64,000 nt of DNA from Nocardioides cavernae (GCF_016907475.1 NZ_JAFBCA010000001.1:2852001-2916000), one strand, 5' to 3'. Shown: positions 1-8,759, counted from the first letter of the stretch. Notes: generated by a model from the sequence alone, not told the origin. A program made the numbers and translations.

Positions 1-22
1 TGTGACCCCCAGTGAGCCAGCC

Positions 23-868
23 ATGACCCTCCGCATCGCCGTCCCCAACAAGGGGTCGTTGTCCCTGGCCGCGACCGAGATCCTGCGGGAGTCGGGCTAC
101 CGCCAGCGCAGCGACTCCAAGGAGCTCGCGCTCGTCGACACCGAGAACGACGTCGAGTTCTTCTACCTCCGCCCGCGCGACATCGCGCTCTACGTCGGCG
201 AGGGCACGCTCGACGCCGGCATCACCGGCCGCGACCTGCTCCTCGACTCCGGCGCCAAGGCCGAAGAGGTCATGAACCTCGGCTTCGGCCGCTCGCGCTT
301 CCACTTCGCCGGCCCCATCGGGCGCTACTCCTCGCTGCAGGACCTCGCTGGCCTGCGCATCGCGACGTCGTACGTCGGCGTGGTGGAGGACTACCTGTTC
401 CGCCACGGCGTCGACGCCACCGTCACCCGCCTCGACGGCGCGGTGGAGACCAGCATCCAGCTCGGCGTGGCCGACGTGATCGCCGACGTCGTCGAGACCG
501 GGTCGACGCTGCGGGCCGCCGGGCTCGAGACCTTCGGGGAGGTCATCCTCGACTCGCAGGCGGTCCTCATCACCCGCGGCGGCGAGGTGCCCGACGACTT
601 CGAGATCTTCCGCCGTCGGATCGAGGGCGTGCTGGTGGCGCGCAGCTTCGTGATGATGGACTACGACATCGAGGAGAGGTACCTCGACCGGGCGAGCGAG
701 CTGGCCCCCGGCCGCGAGGGCCCGACCATCTCCCCGCTCGGCAAGGCCGGCTGGGTGGCGGTGCGCGTCATGGTGCCGCGCGCCGGTTCGCAGCGGCTGA
801 TGGACGACCTCTACTCGACCGGCGCGCGCGCCATCCTGCTGACCGACATCCATGCCTGCCGCCTCTGA
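23..868 (+). CDS. hisG: ATP phosphoribosyltransferase, long form
   Basis: Catalyses the first step of histidine synthesis, joining ATP and PRPP to give phosphoribosyl-ATP. The 281-residue protein begins MTLRIAVPNKGSL, the usual HisG opening, and carries the GITGRDLL and DVVETGSTLRAAGL motifs of the PRPP-binding core. Its length fits the long class with a C-terminal regulatory domain, which does not need HisZ. I chose the ATG at 23 over an in-frame GTG at 2 because it matches the family N-terminus. hisE would be expected just upstream, outside the window. The stop overlaps the next start by 17 bp. The identification is firm. Confidence 0.95.
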   Translation: MTLRIAVPNKGSLSLAATEILRESGYRQRSDSKELALVDTENDVEFFYLRPRDIALYVGEGTLDAGITGRDLLLDSGAKAEEVMNLGFGRSRFHFAGPIGRYSSLQDLAGLRIATSYVGVVEDYLFRHGVDATVTRLDGAVETSIQLGVADVIADVVETGSTLRAAGLETFGEVILDSQAVLITRGGEVPDDFEIFRRRIEGVLVARSFVMMDYDIEERYLDRASELAPGREGPTISPLGKAGWVAVRVMVPRAGSQRLMDDLYSTGARAILLTDIHACRL

Positions 869-1343
869 GCGCCCGGCCGGCGCGCCCCGCGGCCCCGCCG
901 CACCCGCCCTGCCGCACACATGGCGGCCGATGGGCGTGCGGTTCGCCGTGATCGGCTTCGGCCTGATGCTGCTCGTCGTGTGCGCGGCGGCGTGGTTCGG
1001 CTTCGACGACGAGACGCGCGCCAAGTTCAACATCCTGCAACGGCTCACGCTGCTCGCGATGGGCGCCGGGTTCGCCGTCATCGGGTGGGCCCTGGGCCGC
1101 GCCCGGGTCACCGCCGAGCAGGCGTCGCTCGTGGTGGTCAACGGCTTCCGCACCCGGCGGCTGGAGTGGGAGCAGGTCCTCGGCGTGCACCTCCCGTCCG
1201 GCGCCCCGTGGGCCACGCTCGACCTGGCCGACGGCACGACGATCTCGGCGATGGCGTTCCAGGGCTCCGACGGCAGGGCGGCCCGCGACGGCGTACGCCA
1301 GCTGCGTGCGCTGATCGACCGCGACGGCTCCGACCGCCGCTAG
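852..1343 (+). CDS. PH-domain (bPH6-like) membrane protein
   Basis: A 163-residue protein with a Pro/Ala-rich N-terminus, two predicted membrane segments (about residues 29-48 and 65-81) and a C-terminal region of about 75 residues resembling the bacterial PH fold, with an LVVVNGFRTRRLEWEQV strand set. Proteins of this type often follow hisG in actinobacteria. The gene overlaps hisG by 17 bp, so the two are probably translationally coupled. The biochemical role is unknown, and nothing in the sequence links it directly to histidine synthesis. Confidence 0.8.
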   Translation: MPAASERPAGAPRGPAAPALPHTWRPMGVRFAVIGFGLMLLVVCAAAWFGFDDETRAKFNILQRLTLLAMGAGFAVIGWALGRARVTAEQASLVVVNGFRTRRLEWEQVLGVHLPSGAPWATLDLADGTTISAMAFQGSDGRAARDGVRQLRALIDRDGSDRR

Positions 1344-1346
1344 CGT

Positions 1347-1559
1347 CGAACACCCCGACATCACCGCTGGCTCGCCAAGAACCCGCGCGTGACCCCGCAC
1401 TTCACCCCCGCCAGCGGCTCCTGGAAACCCGGTCGATCGGCGCGATCAGCTCCTTCATCGAGGGCTGGAACGCTGCCATCCCCTTCTTCTGAGCCCGCGA
1501 CAGCAGACGAGATCCTGCCCCGTGCGACCCATGAACGAGATTCAGCCGCACGACACTAG
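1347..1559 (+). pseudogene. Degraded 3' end of an IS630-family transposase
   Basis: Three short stretches resemble, in order, the C-terminus of IS630-type DDE transposases. RWLAKNPRVTPHFTPASGSW (about 1365-1424) matches the RWLA-HPR--HFTPTS-SW block. RSIGAISSFIEGWNAAIPFF (about 1430-1489), in another frame, matches the AI--FI-GWN---PF helix, with TGA where the conserved Trp should be. ADEILPRATHERDSAARH then stop (1503-1559), back in the first frame, matches the TADEIL...RH terminus. About 25 residues between the first two blocks are missing. Known family motifs are recalled, not searched. It cannot encode an active enzyme. Confidence 0.72.
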
Positions 1560-1658
1560 CCGGGCTGTGGTGGGCGCCAATACGCTGATCGAGCGTCCTC
1601 CGGCGAGAGCCGTTAGACCGGGTGCTTTGCGGGGGACGGCGAAGCGGCGGGAGGCGTC
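1560..1658 (+). other. Short spacer before the VWA-sortase gene
   Basis: Non-coding as far as I can see. It could include the outer end of the decayed insertion sequence, but I found no clear terminal inverted repeat. A purine-rich GCGGCGGGAGGCGTC lies just before the next ATG and could serve as its ribosome binding site. Confidence 0.4.
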
Positions 1659-4600
1659 ATGGTCGGACGATTCACGAGTAGCGCGACGCAGGGTCGGTGG
1701 GTCACGCTCGGGGCGGTGCTCGGCCTGGTGGTGGCTCTGCTCGCGGTGGCGCCGGCCGATGCACGTGTTCCTCGGGCGAACGGGGACAACGCGGTGATCA
1801 CCCTGAAGGTCGGGGGCGATCGTGAGGACGACGGACAGGCGCCTCTGCAGGGCGTGGTCTTGCAGCTGTTGACCTACGACGGCGACAGCACCCCGGGCGC
1901 ACCCGTGAACACGTCGTGGTCCACCTGCACCTCTGACGCCCGTGGCGACTGCAGCTTCGTGGTGCCCGACACCCAGGCGGCGGCGGGCGGGTCACCGGCG
2001 GGTGCAAACCGGAATCGCCGGTTCTGGGTGGCCCAGGTCTCCGCACCGACGGGGTGGCTCCCCAACCCGACTCTGCGTACCGGCACCGCGACCTCGGCCG
2101 AGTCGTCGGCGCAGCCGTACCGGTTCCTCACCGGTGACGAGCTCCACGCGGGTGTCACGTATCGCTCCGGGACGGACTTCATGACCACGCTGAGCGGGTC
2201 TCTTCCAGCAGAGCAGCAGCGGCGGTCGTCAGGCGGGGTCTGGCAGCAGTCCCGTGACAACCCGTTGCCGCCGAGCACGTGCGGGCTCGATGTCGCCCTC
2301 ATCCTGGACCTGTCCGGTTCGGTCGGCGACCAGATAGGCGCCCTGCGGGGCGCCGGTAACGCCTTCGTGGACGCGTTGAAGGGCACGCCGTCGAGGATGT
2401 CGGTCTTCTCGTTCTCCTGGGGGTCTCCGGCCCAGAACGCCACCAGGAACTATCCGGCCCTGCAACCAGTCTCCGACAGCGCCGGGGGCAACATCGTCAA
2501 GGGCTGGATCGCGGACGGCACCCCGGCGGGCGGCACGAACTGGGACCGCGGGATCCAGGCAGCGGCCGACGCCAACCGCCTCAGGCCGGCGCCCGACCGC
2601 TACGACCTGGCCGTCATGCTCACCGACGGTAACCCGACCAACTGGGGTGGCACCGGCACTACGTCCGGCACCGTCAACGGCAGCGGCAGCAACAACCGCA
2701 TCATCGAGGTGGAGAAGGCCATCTTCTCCGCCAATGCGCTCAAGGCACAGGACACCAGAGTCATCGGGTTCGGCGTCGGGGCCGGTGTGACCGACCCGAA
2801 CACCGCGTCCAACCTGAGCTCCATCTCTGGACCTACGCGCTACGCCGCGGGGGTCGACCCGATCGATGCCGACTTCTTCCAGGAGCCCAGCTACGTGGCC
2901 GCGGCCGGCGCGCTGCGCAGCATCGCCCTGGCCAAGTGCCGGCCATCGATCAGCGTGCTGAAGATGATCGTGCCACCGGGGAACACCGGCGAGGACGTCT
3001 CCGGTGCAACCCGCGCCCCGGAGGGCTGGACCTTCAACGCCAGGTCCACGGTCCCAGTCGTGCCCCCGAGCCGGACGACCACCGACGATGGCACGGGCGC
3101 CGTCAACTTCACCCTCGACTTCGCAAGTGGCGCACCGAACGCCGCGGTGACGATCACAGAAGACCAGCACGACGACCACGTCCTGGTTCGACAGGGCGGC
3201 TTCAACGCGGTCTGCACCGACCTGGACACCAACACTCCGGTCCCGGTCACCAACGTGGGTGCCCCGACCGACCCGAACCCCGGGTTCACACTGACCGTCA
3301 CCGGCCCGCCGAACGAGCAGGCCATCTCCTGCATCGTCTACGACCGGCCACCCGCGCCGCCCCCGGTGTCCCAGCCGGCCGACCTCACAGTCTTCAAGGG
3401 CTGGGTGGTCCGGGTCGGCGACAGGCGGCAGGCATTCAGGGAGGGCACCCAGCCGGGCTTCCTGCAGGCGCAGCTGACCGTGACCAGCCCGATCGATGGC
3501 GATCCGAACGACCTCGGCTGGGGCGTCACCGCCCACGGCTACACCGAGGGCGACACCCCCGAGATCGACGAGAGGGTGCAAGTCAACCGGCCACGTTGCG
3601 AGCTTGTCGCCCGACGGGTCGTCAGGGCAAACGGCGAGAGGGTCAACGAGTCCATGCCCTTCCGGCCCACGCTCCAGGCGGGCTCCAACCGCATTCTCGT
3701 CATCAACGTGGTCACCTGCTCGACCAGGATCACCCTGCGCAAGATCGTCCTCGACCGCGGTACGGGCACCGACGCGGCCCCGGGCGAATGGACGCTGACA
3801 GCCGAGGGCCGGACCCGCGTGTCCGGCCCCGGCAACAGTGCCGCGGTGACGAGGCAGCGCATCGGGCTCGGCCGCTACCGGCTGAGTGAGTCCGGGGGGC
3901 CGCCCGGCTTCGACAGCGCAGGGTGGTTCTGCCGGGGCGTCGAGAAGATCCGGCCCTCGAGGTTCGTCGCTGAGCCCGGCCAAGACATCCTCTGCCTCAT
4001 CGTGAACGTCGCCCAGCCGCAGCCAGGGCCGGAGCTGGAGCCGGAGCCGGAGCCGGACCCGCCGCCGGAGGTGCTGCCGGCCGAGGCGTCCGTCCGAACC
4101 GACACCTCGCAGCGTCGGGTCGCCCCCGGCGAGCCGTTCCACGACCGGATCCTCATCGAGGGGCTTGTCGGCGGAGACGGTGCCACCGCCGTCGCGCGGC
4201 TCTACGGGCCGTTCAGCTCAAGGGCGTCGGCCGACTGCCGTGCGCGATTCCTGGTCCGAGAGGAGGTCCTCCAGGTCGACAACGGGCGGAACCGTTCGCC
4301 GAGCGTGCGGGTCAGTACGCCGGGCGTCTACACCTGGCAGGTCGCCATCGGCGCCGACGCCGCGACCGCGTCACCGGTCCACCGGTGTGGTCTGGCCGCC
4401 GAGACCACCGTGGTGGCCAAGCCGACCTACGCTGCCCCGGACGTCGTCGGCGGCTTCTCAGGCACCCTGCCGGGCTTCGACCGTGACCCGCGCCTGTCCC
4501 CACCGGCCACGATCCAGATGCCAGGGACAGGGATGCGTGCCACGGTCCAGCCACACGGCATCGTCGGCGGAAAGATGACCCTGCCCGGTGACGTCGACGA

Positions 4601-4952
4601 CGTGGCATGGCTGCGCCGGTCAGCCGGTGTCGGCGACATGATCGGCACCGCCGTGATCGGTGGACACGTGTCCGACCGGCACGACCGGCCAGGGGCGATG
4701 TTCAACCTCAGCCGGGCCCGCGCCGGGCAGCGGATCACCGTCACCCAGGCCGGGTCCCGGCACCGGTTCAAGGTCCTCGAGAAGACGACCCTCGACCGCC
4801 GCCGGGAGCTGCCCGACCGATTCTTCGCCACCACAGGACGCCACCGTCTGGTGCTCATCAGCTGCACCGACAGAGTGGTCACCGCCGGCGGGCACTTCCG
4901 CTACACGAAGTACGTCGTGGTCGTCGCAGAGCCGGTCCCGGACCATCGGTGA
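1659..4952 (+). CDS. Secreted VWA / prealbumin-like protein with C-terminal sortase domain
   Basis: A 1097-residue exported protein. Residues 1-36 form a signal peptide ending near APADA. A prealbumin/SpaA-like region follows (about 40-170), then a von Willebrand A domain (about 205-425) with an intact-looking MIDAS: DLSGS at 217-221, a Thr in GGTNWDRG and an Asp in LTDGNPTNW. Further prealbumin-like segments span about 430-780, and a Pro/Glu-rich linker about 785-808. The C-terminal domain (about 930-1090) resembles class F sortases: His1003 in GGHVSD, Cys1069 in LISCTD and Arg1081 in HFRYTKYVVVV. No LPXTG signal or C-terminal membrane anchor is visible. It may be an adhesin-type protein with its own transpeptidase domain; substrate and attachment are unknown. 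AGG codons seem commoner here than in the neighbours, and transposase scraps flank the gene, so transfer is possible. Confidence 0.85.
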   Translation: MVGRFTSSATQGRWVTLGAVLGLVVALLAVAPADARVPRANGDNAVITLKVGGDREDDGQAPLQGVVLQLLTYDGDSTPGAPVNTSWSTCTSDARGDCSFVVPDTQAAAGGSPAGANRNRRFWVAQVSAPTGWLPNPTLRTGTATSAESSAQPYRFLTGDELHAGVTYRSGTDFMTTLSGSLPAEQQRRSSGGVWQQSRDNPLPPSTCGLDVALILDLSGSVGDQIGALRGAGNAFVDALKGTPSRMSVFSFSWGSPAQNATRNYPALQPVSDSAGGNIVKGWIADGTPAGGTNWDRGIQAAADANRLRPAPDRYDLAVMLTDGNPTNWGGTGTTSGTVNGSGSNNRIIEVEKAIFSANALKAQDTRVIGFGVGAGVTDPNTASNLSSISGPTRYAAGVDPIDADFFQEPSYVAAAGALRSIALAKCRPSISVLKMIVPPGNTGEDVSGATRAPEGWTFNARSTVPVVPPSRTTTDDGTGAVNFTLDFASGAPNAAVTITEDQHDDHVLVRQGGFNAVCTDLDTNTPVPVTNVGAPTDPNPGFTLTVTGPPNEQAISCIVYDRPPAPPPVSQPADLTVFKGWVVRVGDRRQAFREGTQPGFLQAQLTVTSPIDGDPNDLGWGVTAHGYTEGDTPEIDERVQVNRPRCELVARRVVRANGERVNESMPFRPTLQAGSNRILVINVVTCSTRITLRKIVLDRGTGTDAAPGEWTLTAEGRTRVSGPGNSAAVTRQRIGLGRYRLSESGGPPGFDSAGWFCRGVEKIRPSRFVAEPGQDILCLIVNVAQPQPGPELEPEPEPDPPPEVLPAEASVRTDTSQRRVAPGEPFHDRILIEGLVGGDGATAVARLYGPFSSRASADCRARFLVREEVLQVDNGRNRSPSVRVSTPGVYTWQVAIGADAATASPVHRCGLAAETTVVAKPTYAAPDVVGGFSGTLPGFDRDPRLSPPATIQMPGTGMRATVQPHGIVGGKMTLPGDVDDVAWLRRSAGVGDMIGTAVIGGHVSDRHDRPGAMFNLSRARAGQRITVTQAGSRHRFKVLEKTTLDRRRELPDRFFATTGRHRLVLISCTDRVVTAGGHFRYTKYVVVVAEPVPDHR

Positions 4953-5049
4953 TCGCGCGAGGCCCGGGAGCCCATCCGCGGCGAACCGGTCGCGCCACGT
5001 GGACGAGACACGCCGACCCCGACCAGCCGCGCCGCAATGGAGGCCCCCG
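4953..5049 (-). pseudogene. Possible scrap of a transposase N-terminal helix-turn-helix
   Basis: On the minus strand, ASIAARLVGVGV (about 5041 to 5008) and, after a frameshift, VSSTWRDRFAADGLPGLAR (about 5010 to 4954) together resemble the helix-turn-helix of IS630-type transposases, where an IAARLGVS--TV--WR-RFA--GL-GL pattern is usual. Only about 30 residues survive between the stop of the epimerase gene and the end of the VWA-sortase gene. The match is short, so chance resemblance is possible. Confidence 0.42.
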
Positions 5050-5058
5050 CCTCGACCG

Positions 5059-5988
5059 CTACGCGTCCTTGGCGTCGGCGGGCTGCAGGGCGTGGATGCC
5101 CCACGAGACCGAGAGCTCGTCTCCCGCGGTGCCGGCCGGGGCGAGGGTGACGAGGTCGGTGCCGGAGTTGAAGGCATCGGCCGGTGCGGTCATCGGCTCG
5201 ACCGCCAGCGCCGGACGCGGTCCGTCCGCGGGCGGTGTGAAGACCTGGAGCCACCGGTGGTGCTCGTCCACCCACAGCGCGACGCCTCGCTCGCCCGAGG
5301 GCTCGGTGAGCGTGATCCGGGCGCGTCCCTCGACGTGCTGGAGGTCGCCGAACCCGTGGTCGAGCGCCCGGTCGCCGATGCGGCGTCCGTTGGTGAAGTC
5401 GAGGTCGTCCCCGACGGGCTCGACACCTGTCGGGAGCTGGCGGTCGTCGAGCACCACCCGGGTCCGGGCGGGGAGGGTCAGCTCGAGGTGCTCGATCGCG
5501 TCCCCGACGCAGAGGTAGGGGTGCGCCCCGCTCGCGTAGGGCGCCGGCTCCACCGCCAGGTTCGTCGCGGTCTGGGTGACGACGAGCCCGTCCGCGGACA
5601 GGTCGTAGAGCACGTGCAGGTCCAGCGCCCACGGGTAGCCGGTCTGCGCCATCAGGCGGTGGACGAGCGACACCGACGTGGCGGTGTGCTCCTCCACCGT
5701 CCACGGGGCCCAGCGGGCGAGGCCGTGCGAGGCGTTGCCGGTGCGCGGGTCGGTGAGCCCGAGCTGGAGGTCGTGGCCGCCGAAGGAGTAGCGGCCGTCG
5801 CGGATCCGGTTGGGCCACGGCATCAACAGCTGGCCGCGGCCGCCCGTGGACATCGCGGACTCGTCGAACCCGTGCACCAGGTCGCGACCGTGGTGACGCA
5901 GCACCCGCAGCGCCGCCCCGCCCTCGGTGACGACCGCGGTGTAGCCCGCCGCCGAGATCTCGTACTGGTCACCACTGGGAAGCACCAT
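5059..5988 (-). CDS. Aldose 1-epimerase family protein
   Basis: A 309-residue galactose mutarotase-like beta-sandwich enzyme, expected to interconvert alpha and beta anomers of hexoses in the cytoplasm. Visible family features are LLMPWPNRI near the N-terminus, the NASHGLARW segment with a catalytic-type His, ASGAHPYLCVG, and VEPMTAPADAF holding the catalytic-type Glu. I chose the ATG at 5988 over the in-frame ATG at 6006 because a TAGGGT -10 element lies 7 nt before it, as in a leaderless message. It is divergent from the acetyltransferase at 6022, with only 33 bp between starts. The substrate sugar is not evident. Confidence 0.88.
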   Translation of the reverse strand: MVLPSGDQYEISAAGYTAVVTEGGAALRVLRHHGRDLVHGFDESAMSTGGRGQLLMPWPNRIRDGRYSFGGHDLQLGLTDPRTGNASHGLARWAPWTVEEHTATSVSLVHRLMAQTGYPWALDLHVLYDLSADGLVVTQTATNLAVEPAPYASGAHPYLCVGDAIEHLELTLPARTRVVLDDRQLPTGVEPVGDDLDFTNGRRIGDRALDHGFGDLQHVEGRARITLTEPSGERGVALWVDEHHRWLQVFTPPADGPRPALAVEPMTAPADAFNSGTDLVTLAPAGTAGDELSVSWGIHALQPADAKDA

Positions 5989-5995
5989 GACGCTC

Positions 5996-6001
5996 ACCCT
6001 A
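5996..6001 (-). promoter_or_regulatory. -10 element for the epimerase (leaderless)
   Basis: TAGGGT on the minus strand, 7 nt before the ATG at 5988. This favours the shorter start and a message with almost no 5' leader. Confidence 0.5.
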
Positions 6002-6009
6002 GACATCAC

Positions 6010-6015
6010 TACGGT
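6010..6015 (+). promoter_or_regulatory. -10 element for the GNAT gene (leaderless)
   Basis: TACGGT, 6 nt before the ATG at 6022. It faces away from the epimerase promoter, and the two -10 elements are only 8 bp apart. Confidence 0.45.
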
Positions 6016-6021
6016 GCCCCC

Positions 6022-6996
6022 ATGGGCATCACCACGCGCGTCCTCTCCGCCGAGGACGCCGACGCCCTGGCGGCGTTGATGACGCGCATCGAGGGCGACC
6101 ACCCGACCGGGTTCTGCCTGGGTGCCGGCGAGATCCGCGAGGTCATGGGCGGGCAGGCCGTCAACGTCTTCGAGGGGGCGTACGACGGCGACGAGCTCGT
6201 CGCCTACACGACCGTGCTGCCCGGCCGCCCGGACGAGGTCGGCCTGCACGTCACCCTCTTCGGCGACGTCGACCCCGCGCGCCTCGGCGAGGGCATCGGG
6301 ACGCTCATGCTCACCCGCTCGCTGAACCTCTCACGTGCCCTCCACGCCGCCCTCGCGCCCGGGGTGCCGGGCAGGTTCGCGGCCGCCACGCTCGCAGGTC
6401 GCGAGGACCAGGTCGACCTGGTGGAGCGGGCGGGGATGCGCCCCGGGCGGCACAGCTTCCTCATGGTCGCCCATCTCGAGCGACGAGCCGCGGTCGAGCT
6501 GCCGGGCGGGTACACCGTCACGACCTTCGACCCGGAGGCCGCCGAGGAGCTCCGGCAGACGCACAACCTCGCCTTCGCCGACCATCCCGTGCGCGCCGAC
6601 GCCAGCACCGGCTTCTGGGCCACCTTCGTGGTCGGTGCCGCCCACGCCCGGCACGCGCTCTCGGCGGTCGCCCGGGACGCGGACGGCGCGGTCGCCGCCT
6701 ACGTCCTCGCCCACGAGTACGTCGTACCGCCGTCGGGCGGGCACGGCCCCGAGGTCCACGTGCCGTACGTCGGCACCCTCCCGGCGCACCGCGGCCGCGG
6801 GTTGGCGACGGGACTGCTCGCCGAGGTCCTGCGACGCGCGAGCGTGGCCGGCTACGTGACCGCAAGCCTCAACGTCGACACGGCCAACCCCACCGGTGCG
6901 CTCGGCATCTACGAGCGGGCCGGCTTCCGCCAGCTCTACCGCCAGGACTCCCACCACCTCGACGTCCCACCGGTCGGTGGCCGCCTCAGCCGGTGA
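6022..6996 (+). CDS. Double-domain GNAT N-acetyltransferase
   Basis: A 324-residue protein with two tandem GNAT folds (about 1-145 and 155-315), an arrangement shared with mycothiol synthase MshD and Eis-like enzymes. The second domain has the acetyl-CoA binding loop in GTLPAHRGRGLATGLL, followed by NVDTANPTGALGIYERAGF, the usual C-terminal GNAT motif. The first domain is degenerate. Reading frame is open far upstream, but the family-like N-terminus MGITTRVLSAEDADALAALM and the -10 element support the ATG at 6022. The 3' end overlaps the convergent kinase gene by 11 bp. The acceptor substrate is unknown; MshD itself is a possibility, but the context does not support it. Confidence 0.85.
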   Translation: MGITTRVLSAEDADALAALMTRIEGDHPTGFCLGAGEIREVMGGQAVNVFEGAYDGDELVAYTTVLPGRPDEVGLHVTLFGDVDPARLGEGIGTLMLTRSLNLSRALHAALAPGVPGRFAAATLAGREDQVDLVERAGMRPGRHSFLMVAHLERRAAVELPGGYTVTTFDPEAAEELRQTHNLAFADHPVRADASTGFWATFVVGAAHARHALSAVARDADGAVAAYVLAHEYVVPPSGGHGPEVHVPYVGTLPAHRGRGLATGLLAEVLRRASVAGYVTASLNVDTANPTGALGIYERAGFRQLYRQDSHHLDVPPVGGRLSR

Positions 6997-7552
6997 CGAC
7001 CACCAGGTCAGCACCCGCACGCGTGCCGAGCCGGGCGAACAGCACGTCCTCGTCGATCCGCCACTGCTCCCACTGCGGCCGCATCTGCTCGCCGTCGCGC
7101 GCCATGCCGCGCCGCAGGCGCAGCCCCGACTCCGCCTCGACCCACACCAGCACCCCGACGAGGGACGCGATCGCGGGGGACCAGCAGCCGGTGCCCTCGA
7201 GCACGAGCAGCCCTCCGGCCTCCACGGGGTGGCTCTCGGCCCAGTCGTCCGCCGCCCAGTCCCACCGCGTCCACCGGCTCCCCTCGCCGCGCGCGAGCGG
7301 CTCGAGGAACGTCTCGATCGTGCGGGCGAGGCCCGGCAGCCCGCGCCACCCCTGCAGCAGCTCGTCGCAGTGCACGACGTGCGCCTCGGGAACGACGTCC
7401 GCGATGGCCGTGGCCAACGTGGTCTTGCCGGACCCGGCGGGACCGTCGACGCACACCAGGCGGCTGGTGCCGAGCGTCGGGGGAGCGGCCAGCACGCGCT
7501 CGGCGACCTCGGCGGCGACGGAGCAGGGGTCGGGGGAGAGCTCAGAAGGCAC
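6986..7552 (-). CDS. P-loop kinase, uridine kinase-like
   Basis: A 188-residue protein opening VPSELSPDPCSVAAEVAERV, with a Walker A motif GPAGSGKTTLA near residue 37 and the uridine/(d)CMP-kinase-like HVVHCDELLQGW segment after it. Small P-loop proteins of this sort phosphorylate nucleosides or related metabolites, but the substrate cannot be read from sequence. I chose the GTG at 7552, which overlaps the stop of the preceding deaminase gene by 11 bp. It is the last gene of a three-gene minus-strand operon. Confidence 0.78.
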   Translation of the reverse strand: MPSELSPDPCSVAAEVAERVLAAPPTLGTSRLVCVDGPAGSGKTTLATAIADVVPEAHVVHCDELLQGWRGLPGLARTIETFLEPLARGEGSRWTRWDWAADDWAESHPVEAGGLLVLEGTGCWSPAIASLVGVLVWVEAESGLRLRRGMARDGEQMRPQWEQWRIDEDVLFARLGTRAGADLVVVTG

Positions 7553-8759
7553 GGTCGCAGCCGCGGTAGGACGGCACCACCTCGGTGACGGCCGCCCCAC
7601 GCACGAGGTGCACGTCGCGGACGTGCTCGAAGAGCTCGCCCGACTTGGCGTGGCGGAACCACACCAGGTCGCCGATCCGCAGCTGCGCGGCCGGGTGTCC
7701 GGTCAGCGGCGTCTGGACCTCGCCGGCACCCTCGAGCCCAGTCAGGTGCAGACCCGGCGGGGCCCACGGGACGGGGGAGCGGTCGGCGCCGGTGGCGCCG
7801 CTGGCGATCAGTCCACCGCCGTGCACGGTGGCCATCTCCGGCGTGGGCTTGCGTGTCACCCGCAGCCCGAAGAACGCTGCGGGGCGGGGCTCGAACGACG
7901 CGTAGTGGTCGAAGATGCCCGGCACCAGCAGACCCGAACCGGCCGCGATCTCGGTGACCGCGCCGTCGGCGGCCGTGGCCTCGACCGACCCCGACCCACC
8001 GCCGTTCCAGAACTCGAGCGTCACCACCTCGGCGAGCGCCTCGGCGATCTCGCGGCGGCGCACCGCCAGCTGGGCCATGGACGCCTGCTTGAGCCGGCGT
8101 ACGACGCTGGACCGCGCGCGCTGGTCGGGGACGGAGTCCTGCACGCCCGCGACCTGGCCCTCGTAGGTCATCACGCCGACGAGGCGGAAGCCGTCGCGCT
8201 CCGCGACGCGGCGCGCGAGCGCGACGACGTCGGAGGTGTCGAAGAGAGGCGAGCGCTTGGGGCCGACGTGCTTTCCGCCGAACCGCAGTCCGGCGTCGAC
8301 GTCGAGCGCGATCCGCACCGGCACGGCCGGGGAGGAGCGGGTCGAGTCCACGACGTCGAGGTGGGCCGGGTCGTCGACCATCAGGGTGATCGCGGCCGCG
8401 GCCGAGGGTGACGAGGTCAGCCGGCGCAGGGACGGCACGTCGACGGTGGGATAGGCCACGACGATGTCGTCGCTGATGCCGGTCTCGTGGAGCCAGAGCG
8501 CCTCGGCGAGCGTGTAGGCCAGGACGCCGGAGAACCCGTCGTGCGCCAGCGCCCGCTCGAGGAGGGCCGGCACGCGCAGGGACTTCGAGGCCACGCGGAC
8601 GGGCTTGCCGCCCGCGCGACGCACCAGGTCGTCGGCGTTGGCGTCGAAGGTGTCGAGGTCGACCACGGCGATGGGTGTGGACGGGGACTCGGGCAGGCCG
8701 GCGACGGCGGCGTCGAGCCGCGACCACAGACGGTTGCGGTCGACGAGCCGGTCGATCAC
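7542..8759 (-). CDS. PLP-dependent amino acid deaminase/aldolase (alanine racemase fold)
   Basis: A 405-residue member of the D-serine dehydratase / D-threonine aldolase group with an alanine-racemase N-terminal barrel. The probable PLP lysine is Lys59 in RVASKSLRVP. The C-terminal part has the family motif PGLHLTGLEGAGEVQTPL and a GDLVWFRHAKSGEL segment typical of the D-serine dehydratase-like beta domain. It probably acts on a D-amino acid or beta-hydroxy amino acid; the exact substrate is unknown. The GTG start shares GTGA with the stop of the upstream membrane protein gene. Confidence 0.85.
   Translation of the reverse strand: MIDRLVDRNRLWSRLDAAVAGLPESPSTPIAVVDLDTFDANADDLVRRAGGKPVRVASKSLRVPALLERALAHDGFSGVLAYTLAEALWLHETGISDDIVVAYPTVDVPSLRRLTSSPSAAAAITLMVDDPAHLDVVDSTRSSPAVPVRIALDVDAGLRFGGKHVGPKRSPLFDTSDVVALARRVAERDGFRLVGVMTYEGQVAGVQDSVPDQRARSSVVRRLKQASMAQLAVRRREIAEALAEVVTLEFWNGGGSGSVEATAADGAVTEIAAGSGLLVPGIFDHYASFEPRPAAFFGLRVTRKPTPEMATVHGGGLIASGATGADRSPVPWAPPGLHLTGLEGAGEVQTPLTGHPAAQLRIGDLVWFRHAKSGELFEHVRDVHLVRGAAVTEVVPSYRGCDRAF

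Noticed and set aside
1522..1797. A 91-codon frame overlapping the start of the VWA-sortase gene
   Set aside because: It lacks motifs, is Arg-rich, and runs in another frame through the signal peptide region of the real gene.
4660..6021. A plus-strand frame that extends the acetyltransferase upstream by about 450 codons
   Set aside because: It runs antisense through the epimerase gene and has no domain. The GNAT start at 6022 has its own -10 element.
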